Below are positions 32,712-38,127 of a stretch of 38,127 nt of DNA, one piece after another. The stretch is taken from the NCBI GenBank assembly GCA_900290245.1, contig OKRB01000046.1, positions 1 to 38,127 of the forward strand. Direction: 5' to 3'. This stretch comes from Candidatus Sulfuritelmatomonas gaucii (GTDB lineage: Bacteria > Acidobacteriota > Terriglobia > Terriglobales > Acidobacteriaceae). Each line of letters starts with the position of its first letter. Position 1 is the stretch's first letter. The notes beneath the pieces are model-generated. The model was not told the DNA's origin, did not search any database, and worked only from the letters and a program-made list of their open reading frames with translations. The translations under genes were made by a program, and so were the position numbers.

Positions 32712-32941
32712 AGCGCCTTACACGGCTTCGGCGGTAATGAACCTCATGCTATCCCGCCCTAGCTTAGCGTGGCATTCCAAGAATTCGTTGCGTCAGTCGC
32801 ATTTGCGAAATGCAGGTCTTCGGACTTGGTTTGCCGAAGATGTACGGCAGACCGCGCTCAGGATGACAACGTATTTTTTGAATGACCTTCGGACCCATGA
32901 AGTCTGGGGAATCGAGGGAGAATCCCTCAGTCTACAACATG
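32712..32941. repeat. Intergenic stretch with degenerate REP-like sequence
   Basis: This gap is between a rightward and a leftward gene. CTATCCCGCCC occurs near 32749 (also at 36557). A perfect hairpin GCATTT-gcg-AAATGC lies at 32799-32813, an inverted pair CTTCGG/CCGAAG at about 32818-32839, and CGCTCAGGATGAC at 32855-32867. Read backwards, the last element is GTCATCCTGAGCG, a core I know from interspersed repeats in acidobacterial genomes. GAGGG-agaat-CCCTC (about 32920) lies near the mqnE stop. The frame 32737-32958 is not a gene. Confidence 0.4.
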
Positions 32942-34126
32942 CTACACCGCGACGGTAAAGCTCTCTTCGGTGCGCGTCACAGAGCGGTAGAGCGTGTCGC
33001 GCTCGACGGGGATACGGCCCGCCTCGGTGATCAGGCGGCATAGTTCCTTGCGCGTCAGGCCTTGCGGCGTCTTCGCCCCCGCGTCGTGGTAGATCTTCTC
33101 TTCGATGACCGTACCGTCGAGGTCGTCGGCGCCAAAGCGGAGCGCGATCTGCGCGATCTTGGGCGTCATCATCTGCCAGTAGGCCTTGATGTGGGGAAAG
33201 TTGTCGAGCATCAGTCGGCTGACGGCGATCTGGCGAATGTCGGTAAGGCCTGTCGTGACGGGTAGATGATCGAGCGGCGTGTTTTCAGGGTGAAACGCCA
33301 GCGGGATGAAGGTCTGAAAGCCGCGGGTTTCGTCCTGCAGCGCGCGAAGCTTGAGCAGGTGATCCACGCGGTCCTCGTCGTTCTCAATGTGGCCGTAAAG
33401 CATGGTCGCATTGGATTTGAATCCGAGTTTGTGCGCGGTGCGCGCGGTCTCAAGCCATTCTTCGGCGTCGATCTTGTGGTCGCAGATGATAGAGCGGACA
33501 CGCACTGCGAAGATTTCCGCGCCGCCGCCGGGCATGGAGTCGACTCCGGCATCGCGCAGCTTGATCAGCGTTTCTTCCACGGTGAGCTTGGCGCGGCGGG
33601 CGAGGTACGCGATCTCGACCATCGTGAATGCTTTGATGTGCACCTTGGGAAAGCGTTCTTTGAGGCCGTGGATCAGGTCGAGGAAGAACGCGAGCGGCAG
33701 ATCGGGATGCAGGCCGCCAACGATGTGGAACTCAGTGACCGCCTCGGTGTAGCCCGAGGCTGCAGCAGCCCAAGCCTCTTCGAGCGCCATGGTGTAGCCG
33801 GCGGGATCGCCTTTTTTGCGGCCGAACGCGCAGAGCTTGCAGGCTGCCACACAGACGTTGGTGGGGTTGATGTGGCGATTGACGTTGAAGTAGGTCACGT
33901 CGCCGTGCATTCGCTCGCGCACGTAGTTGGCAAGCCAGCCCACTGCCAACACGTCGGGCGATCGGTAGAGCGCCAGGCCATCCTCCGCAGAGAGCCGCTG
34001 CTGGGACAATACCTTGGCGGCGATGGGCTCCAGCCGCGGATCGTAAGTTCGAAATGGGTGCGCCGCAGGGGCTTCCTGGTCGCGGGGTTTCAGCGTTTCG
34101 TGAGCCATTGGGGCCGAAGGGGCCAT
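32942..34126 (-). CDS. mqnE: Aminodeoxyfutalosine synthase (MqnE), radical SAM
   Basis: A 394-residue radical SAM enzyme of the futalosine route to menaquinone. It joins 3-[(1-carboxyvinyl)oxy]benzoate with the ribose of SAM to form aminofutalosine. The 4Fe-4S cluster motif is Cys92-X3-Cys96-X2-Cys99 (NVCVAACKLCAFGRKKG). FNVNRHINPTN, HIVGGLHPDLPL and GTVIEEKIYHDAGA are typical of MqnE. MqnC is the nearest alternative and is less likely because of the last motif. ATG 34126 or 34108 can be the start. No other mqn gene is present, so the pathway is dispersed. It is divergent from the acyl-CoA ligase gene. Confidence 0.92.
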   Translation of the reverse strand: MAPSAPMAHETLKPRDQEAPAAHPFRTYDPRLEPIAAKVLSQQRLSAEDGLALYRSPDVLAVGWLANYVRERMHGDVTYFNVNRHINPTNVCVAACKLCAFGRKKGDPAGYTMALEEAWAAAASGYTEAVTEFHIVGGLHPDLPLAFFLDLIHGLKERFPKVHIKAFTMVEIAYLARRAKLTVEETLIKLRDAGVDSMPGGGAEIFAVRVRSIICDHKIDAEEWLETARTAHKLGFKSNATMLYGHIENDEDRVDHLLKLRALQDETRGFQTFIPLAFHPENTPLDHLPVTTGLTDIRQIAVSRLMLDNFPHIKAYWQMMTPKIAQIALRFGADDLDGTVIEEKIYHDAGAKTPQGLTRKELCRLITEAGRIPVERDTLYRSVTRTEESFTVAV

Positions 34127-34230
34127 GCACTATTGATGATACCGGACTCCGGATGAGACGGCTCACGGCCGGCCCCGGGGCATCTTTCGTGTGTGCCAAA
34201 TCACATGGCGGGACAGGGTCAACGGCGTAA

Positions 34231-34263
34231 ACTTCCTCTTTACCACTAAAAAGAGGCAGAAGT
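34231..34263 (+). promoter_or_regulatory. Hairpin burying the ribosome site of the acyl-CoA ligase gene
   Basis: CCTCTTT (34235-34241) pairs with AAAGAGG (34250-34256), and the outer ACTT (34231-34234) pairs with AAGT (34260-34263) after a 3-base bulge, giving 11 pairs. The right arm contains the ribosome site AGAGG (34252-34256) and ends at the base before the ATG at 34264. The stem is AT-rich in its middle, so it could open with heat or a bound factor. Confidence 0.6.
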
Positions 34264-35925
34264 ATGCCCGTTGACGAGCAGATTTCGACCCAGAGCTATG
34301 CGCGGGGGCCGGCCAAGCCCCTGCTGGAATTGACGATAGGTGACCTGCTGCATCGGACGGCAAGCCGGTATCCGGACCGGCTAGCGGTGGCTTCACGACA
34401 CCAGGATCGCCGTCTTACGTGGGCCGGACTGAGCGACGAAGCGGACCGTGTTGCGCGCGGGCTTTGGGCGCTTGGAGTCCAGCGTGGCGATCGCGTGGGG
34501 CTCTGGTCCACCAACTGCATTGAGTGGATCGTGATGCACATGGGCTGCGCGCGAGCCGGAGCGGCGCTGGTGAATGTGAATCCCGCGTACCGCTCGCACG
34601 AGCTGCAATTCACGCTGACACGGTCGCGGATGAAGGCGCTCTTCCTGTGGCACAAGGACAAGCGCGCCGACTACGAGGAGATCTTGGGCCGCGCACGCCA
34701 TGGGCTCGATCTGGCGCTCCAACACACCATTTACTTTGATTCGCCGGAATGGCCGGCTTTTCTGGATGCGGAAGGACTGCTGCCAGACCACGTGGCCGAG
34801 GATGACGTAGCGAATATCCAGTACACGAGTGGAACCACGGGCCTGCCGAAGGGCGTGATGCTCACGCACCACAACGTGGTGAACAACGGGCAGTATCTCG
34901 CGCAGGGATTTCACTACACCGAGCAGGACAAGATTGTGGTTCCGGTGCCGCTGTTTCATTGCTACGGATGCGTGATCGGAACCATGAGTGCGGTGAACTC
35001 GGGCGCGGCGATCATTCTGCCCAACTGGACCTTCGATGCGCGCGCGACGCTGAAGGCGGTGCACGACGAGCGCGCGACAAGCGTGTATGGCGTTCCTGCG
35101 ATGTATGTGGCAGAGTTCGGGCTTGATGACTTTGCCAGTTACGACACGACATGCCTGCGCACGGGAATGATGAGCGGCGCGCCCTGCCCGGTGGAGCTGA
35201 TGAAGCGTGTCCTCGAAGAGATGCACTGCCGCGAACTGGTCATCGCTTACGGGCAGACGGAGACGTCGCCGGTGGTGACGATGAGCGACGCTGCCGATTC
35301 GCTCGAAGTTCGCGTCAACACGGTGGGCCGCGCCATGCCACAGACCGAGATCAAGATTGCGGCCCTCGAGGCGCAGCCGGATGCGCCTATCGAGATGCGC
35401 GAAACGCTGCCCTATGGCCAACAGGGCGAGGTGTGCGTGCGCGGCTATGCCTTGATGAAGGGCTACGACGGCGATCCGGAGGGGACGGCGCAGGTGATCC
35501 AGGCAGATGGCTGGCTGAGGACCGGGGACCTAGGCGTAATGCGCGAGGACGGATGCATTCACATCACCGGCCGCTCGCGCGATGTGATCATTCGCGGCGG
35601 CGAAAACATCTATCCGCGCGAGGTAGAGGAGTTTCTCTACACGCATCCCAAAGTGGGCGAAGTGCAGGTGATCGGAATCCCTAATGCGCGGTTGGGCGAG
35701 ATTGTGGTGGCGTGGATTCGCCTGCGGCCGGGAATGGAAGCGACGGAGGAAGAGATCAGGGCATTCTGCCAGGGACAGATTGCGTATTACAAGATTCCCG
35801 AACACGTGCGCATTGTGACGGAGTTCCCGGCGACTCTGTCAGGCAAGATTCAGAAGTACAAGATGCGCGAGTTTGAGATCGAAGCGCGGGGCTTGCAGGA
35901 CGTGGCGAAGACGGCGACCGCCTGA
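34264..35925 (+). CDS. AMP-forming acyl-CoA ligase (fatty-acid/medium-chain type)
   Basis: A 553-residue enzyme of the ANL superfamily, which activates a carboxylic acid with ATP and joins it to CoA. The P-loop YTSGTTGLPKGV is near residues 187-198. The acyl-adenylate motif AYGQTETSP, the hinge GWLRTGDLG, DVIIRGGENIYPREVEEF, and the C-terminal catalytic lysine region SGKIQKYKMRE are all intact. The closest relatives are fatty acyl-CoA and 3-methylmercaptopropionyl-type ligases; chain length cannot be judged. It probably feeds acyl-CoA to oxidation, in line with the nearby dehydrogenase and exported acyl hydrolase. AGAGG lies 7 bases before the start, inside a hairpin. Confidence 0.9.
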   Translation: MPVDEQISTQSYARGPAKPLLELTIGDLLHRTASRYPDRLAVASRHQDRRLTWAGLSDEADRVARGLWALGVQRGDRVGLWSTNCIEWIVMHMGCARAGAALVNVNPAYRSHELQFTLTRSRMKALFLWHKDKRADYEEILGRARHGLDLALQHTIYFDSPEWPAFLDAEGLLPDHVAEDDVANIQYTSGTTGLPKGVMLTHHNVVNNGQYLAQGFHYTEQDKIVVPVPLFHCYGCVIGTMSAVNSGAAIILPNWTFDARATLKAVHDERATSVYGVPAMYVAEFGLDDFASYDTTCLRTGMMSGAPCPVELMKRVLEEMHCRELVIAYGQTETSPVVTMSDAADSLEVRVNTVGRAMPQTEIKIAALEAQPDAPIEMRETLPYGQQGEVCVRGYALMKGYDGDPEGTAQVIQADGWLRTGDLGVMREDGCIHITGRSRDVIIRGGENIYPREVEEFLYTHPKVGEVQVIGIPNARLGEIVVAWIRLRPGMEATEEEIRAFCQGQIAYYKIPEHVRIVTEFPATLSGKIQKYKMREFEIEARGLQDVAKTATA

Positions 35926-35933
35926 GAAAGCGG

Positions 35934-35967
35934 CTGCGCCCGGAGTTTTCAACCTCATCGGGCGCAG
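35934..35967. terminator. Hairpin after acyl-CoA ligase gene
   Basis: CTGCGCCCG (35934-35942) and CGGGCGCAG (35959-35967) form a perfect 9-bp GC-rich stem around a 16-base loop, eight bases after the stop. There is no T-run on the plus strand, so it may stabilise the 3' end rather than terminate. It also lies downstream of the convergent small exported-protein gene. Confidence 0.45.
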
Positions 35968-36030
35968 ATCGAACACGGTTTGAAATGTCTGGCCAGAGCG
36001 CGCCAACTACGCGCAGAGCGGCACCGAGAA

Positions 36031-36456
36031 CTACTGCGGAGGAGCGGCTGGTGGCGCGGCTGGAGCGGCTGGCGCAGGAGCCGCGTCGGTTGCTCTCTTG
36101 GCCACAAACTCTTGCGGAGGCCGGTCGCCGCCGCCGAAGGTGCGCGTGAACTTGATGGTGTCTCCGTCGGCCGTACCTTTGTAGCTGAGCGTGATCGAAT
36201 TCCCGTTGAAGTTCATCACCTGGTCAAAGGAGATGTTGTCTCCGTCTACCTTGCCGTTCGAGATGTCCGTATCGCCGCGCGGCGTGGTGACGGTGCCGGT
36301 CAGGGTTGAGCCATCTACCTTGAAGTTGAAGGTTATGGTTTGCGTGCCGTTGCGGCCCTGAACATCGGCGGTCCATTTGCCGCTAAAGTCGGCGGCCAGC
36401 GCGGTCATTGAGCCGAGCGCTAAAAACAGAGTTGCGAGCGCAAGTTTCTTCATCAT
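36031..36456 (-). CDS. Small exported protein of unknown function
   Basis: A 141-residue protein with a signal peptide (MMKKLALATLFLALGSMTALA). A beta-rich domain of about 95 residues follows (FSGKWTADVQG, GTVTTPRGDTDISNGKVDGD), and the C-terminal tail is Ala/Pro-rich. Proteins of this form, which I know from acidobacterial genomes, have no assigned function; the pattern suggests a small beta-barrel or sandwich that may bind a ligand. GGAGAA lies 6 bases before the first ATG of an ATGATG start. It is a single gene, convergent with the acyl-CoA ligase. Confidence 0.72.
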   Translation of the reverse strand: MMKKLALATLFLALGSMTALAADFSGKWTADVQGRNGTQTITFNFKVDGSTLTGTVTTPRGDTDISNGKVDGDNISFDQVMNFNGNSITLSYKGTADGDTIKFTRTFGGGDRPPQEFVAKRATDAAPAPAAPAAPPAAPPQ

Positions 36457-36554
36457 GTGAGTTTCTCCAAACGATCAATTTCATTCCTGCCCCGGCTCTT
36501 GCGCCCGGTGCTTGTTCATGGGAGACGTTGGGGGCTGGGGAGAAGTCTCAACGC

Positions 36555-36600
36555 TCCTATCCCGCCCAAGCAGAGCTTGGACGGGGCACCCGGGGTTTTT
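36555..36600 (+). repeat. Hairpin element with CCCGCCCAAGC stem
   Basis: CCCGCCCAAGC (36561-36571) and GCTTGGACGGG (36575-36585) pair with one mismatch around a 3-base loop, followed by gcacccggggttttt. The same core, CTATCCCGCCC, recurs near 32749. This form resembles dispersed intergenic hairpin elements of Acidobacteriota; it could also terminate transcription rightward through its T-run. Confidence 0.45.
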
Positions 36601-36649
36601 CAATTTGCAGGGTGGCGTTGGCTGGGCTGGAGATGAATGGCGCAAAGAT

Positions 36650-37417
36650 TCACTTCACCAGGCCGGCGCGATCAATCCGCTCGACCTGCTTGTTATAGCG
36701 GCCAAGCAGCGCATTCCAGCGGACGATGGCGATGTCTTCAAGCATGCGGATGCCGTCTTTGAGATAGCTTATGCGCGTGCGCTCGTCGTGAGCCCAGCTT
36801 ACGGGTACTTCAACGATCTTGTATCCGCGCTTGATGGCGATGAAGAGAATCTCCGGGTCGAAGCCCCAGCGTTCGATGGTCTGTAGCTGGAAGATCGTTT
36901 GCGCGGCGGAGCGCGTAAAGGCCTTGAAGCCGCACTGCGTATCTGCGTAAGGAAGACCCATGACCATGCGGGTGACGGCATTGAAACAGCGGCCGAAGAA
37001 CTGCCGGTAGAGAGGCTGGCGAATGGTCTGGCGCGCGCGCTCAAGCCACCGAGAACCGATGGCGATGTCGGCGCCGCCGGCGATCGCGGCAAACAAGTCT
37101 TCCGCTTCCTCAATGGGCGCAGAGAGGTCCGCGTCAGTGAACATGACGACCTCGGCGAAGGAGTGGAGAATGCCGTTGCGCACGCTATAGCCCTTGCCGC
37201 GATTGCCAGGGTTTTGCAGCAGCCTTACCTCCGGCGCGCTGGCGGCGAAGGCGCGAACCAGTTCGGCGGTACGATCGCGCGAGCCGTCGTCAACTACGAC
37301 AACCTCGGCGGACCATTGGTGCTGCCGGATGCAGCGGACAACTGCCTCAAGCGCATTGGTGATGCGCGCCGCCTCGTTATAGGCGGGAATGACGATACTG
37401 TGTTGCGGGTAGCCCAT
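36650..37417 (-). CDS. GT2 glycosyltransferase, dolichyl/polyprenyl-phosphate glucosyltransferase-like
   Basis: A 255-residue GT-A-fold enzyme of family 2. IVIPAYNEAARI opens the fold. VVVVDDGSRDRT is the nucleotide-sugar site, TDADLSAP holds the DXD metal motif, and PYADTQCGFKAF followed by ERWGFDPEILF is typical of Alg5-like enzymes. It should transfer glucose or a related sugar from a UDP donor to a polyprenyl phosphate at the cytoplasmic face. That product type is the donor for GT39/ArnT enzymes such as the one encoded at 20397-22283, so a functional link is possible. The start at 37417 (MGYPQHS) fits the fold; the longer frame to 37585 has a non-conserved N-terminus. No long C-terminal membrane region is present. 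Confidence 0.87.
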   Translation of the reverse strand: MGYPQHSIVIPAYNEAARITNALEAVVRCIRQHQWSAEVVVVDDGSRDRTAELVRAFAASAPEVRLLQNPGNRGKGYSVRNGILHSFAEVVMFTDADLSAPIEEAEDLFAAIAGGADIAIGSRWLERARQTIRQPLYRQFFGRCFNAVTRMVMGLPYADTQCGFKAFTRSAAQTIFQLQTIERWGFDPEILFIAIKRGYKIVEVPVSWAHDERTRISYLKDGIRMLEDIAIVRWNALLGRYNKQVERIDRAGLVK

Positions 37418-37579
37418 TGAACTGCGGAGATTCCAGAATAACTCTACCCTATGGCGGAAGCCGGAACCCGATCCCGGCCCGTAGGGGCGGACGGCAGAGG
37501 CTTGGGGCTTGACGCCGCAGTTCCGGACGAACCTTGGGCCAACTTGCTGATGCGCAAAGGATAAAATCTCAGGAGGGGC

Positions 37580-37608
37580 TTGCAATTTCGTGCTATCCCC
37601 TGCAAAAT
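37580..37608 (+). promoter_or_regulatory. Candidate promoter for the HU-like gene
   Basis: TTGCAA (37580-37585) and CAAAAT (37603-37608) are 17 bases apart. The start site would be near 37615, 26 bases before the ATG. Each hexamer matches the consensus at four positions; a pattern match only. Confidence 0.28.
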
Positions 37609-37640
37609 CCGTTTATGCTGGATGCGGAGGTTCCAGGGCG

Positions 37641-37940
37641 ATGACAAAGGCGGACTTAGTGGAGAAGGTAACTGCACTGGGCGATTTGACCCGGCGCGAC
37701 GGAGAAGTGATTGTTGAAACCATCTTTGGCTCGGTGATTGGCGCTCTGCAGAGCGGAGACAAGATTGAAATCCGCGGCTTCGGGTCGTTTCGCATCCGCC
37801 AGCGAAATCCCCGCATTGGCCGCAATCCCAAAACCGGCGCCCGCGTGGAAGTCCCCGCCAAGAAAGTGCCTTACTTCAAGCCTTCAAAAGAGCTGCGTGA
37901 CCTGGTCAATCCGGGTGAAGCGGTGAGAGCATCTTCGTAG
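37641..37940 (+). CDS. HU/IHF-family DNA-binding protein
   Basis: A 99-residue nucleoid protein that bends DNA as a dimer. The N-terminal helices MTKADLVEKVTALGDLTRRD, the strand IEIRGFGSFRIRQR and the arm RIGRNPKTGARVEVPAKK, with Pro near the tip, are standard. The closing KPSKELRDLVN helix is complete. The form is closer to IHF-beta than to HU-alpha, but the two cannot be told apart firmly here. ATG 37641 is used because the fold starts there and GGAGG (37626-37630) lies 10 bases upstream; the frame extends upstream to 37590 without homology. It is a single gene, divergent from the GT2 gene. Confidence 0.93.
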   Translation: MTKADLVEKVTALGDLTRRDGEVIVETIFGSVIGALQSGDKIEIRGFGSFRIRQRNPRIGRNPKTGARVEVPAKKVPYFKPSKELRDLVNPGEAVRASS

Positions 37941-38068
37941 GGAAGGCACACGCGGTTCATCCACACTGACCACTGCCACTCCCCATCCCTTGAAGACCTG
38001 ATTGCACGCGCACATGCATGCGCGAGCGGTTTGGTATCGCTGCTCAGAATCCCTTTCTATTTCGCTCT

Positions 38069-38127
38069 TCACGCGCCTTTTGCGGCGCGAATACCGATGA
38101 CCGCCATCATGCGGCCCGCGTGGCCGT
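38069..38127 (-). CDS. Possible C-terminus of a gene entering from the right edge
   Basis: The minus strand is open from the right edge to a TGA at 38071-38069. The 18 codons read GHAGRMMAVIGIRAAKGA, which looks like protein, but an open frame of this length is common by chance in GC-rich DNA. The family is not recognised. A stem CGCGCC-ttttgc-GGCGCG lies within it, at about 38071-38088. Confidence 0.3.
   Translation of the reverse strand, partial: GHAGRMMAVIGIRAAKGA

Noticed and set aside
32737..32958. 73-codon plus-strand frame
   Set aside because: It is made of the repeat-like intergenic sequence and shows no protein character or ribosome site.

Overview
The window looks like a stretch of chromosome from an Acidobacteriota bacterium, probably class Terriglobia (Acidobacteriia). 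The evidence is GC-rich DNA, an RNase G whose S1 domain is entered from a Gly/Arg-rich insert, secreted lipoproteins built from Cys-paired Ig-like repeats, a futalosine-pathway menaquinone gene (mqnE), and core translation genes with family-specific insertions. The assignment is an inference from gene content; no rRNA or tRNA gene is present to test it. I see no prophage, CRISPR array, intact insertion sequence or recognisable defence system.

Left part (1-9.1 kb): the 3' part of rng (RNase G), an exported beta-barrel protein, an arylsulfotransferase-like lipoprotein, and then leftward genes: a small unknown protein, an exported M24 aminopeptidase, and a translationally coupled pair of an MpaB/DUF2236 oxygenase and a PLP-dependent decarboxylase.

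Central part (8.8-24 kb): a rimP-nusA-infB operon, preceded by a promoter plus short terminator-ending leader and closed by a strong intrinsic terminator. The usual partner rbfA is not downstream. It lies about 9 kb away on the other strand, at the head of rbfA-nrnA-GT39-GNAT. Flipping the segment between about 14.9 and 23.95 kb would put rbfA directly after infB again. Between them lie a 110-bp fold-back element, a PfpI/DJ-1 protein, an Ig-like lipoprotein and an Aur1-like PAP2 membrane protein.

Right part (24-38 kb): a Tat-exported glycoside-hydrolase-like protein; a small cluster of DUF1569, VOC, HxlR regulator and VOC with a divergent promoter sharing one palindromic -35 hexamer; a set with a lipid/acyl-CoA flavour (glutaryl-CoA-dehydrogenase-like flavoprotein, exported amidohydrolase, exported phospholipase-B/C45-like Ntn hydrolase, AMP-forming acyl-CoA ligase) that also contains mqnE; then a small exported protein, a dolichyl-phosphate-glucosyltransferase-like GT2, an HU/IHF protein, and perhaps the tail of one more gene at the right edge.

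Most of the window is ordinary core and accessory metabolism. The points most worth following are non-coding: the rimP leader, the fold-back element near the proposed inversion boundary, the hairpin that buries the acyl-CoA ligase ribosome binding site, and the shared divergent promoter of the HxlR cluster.
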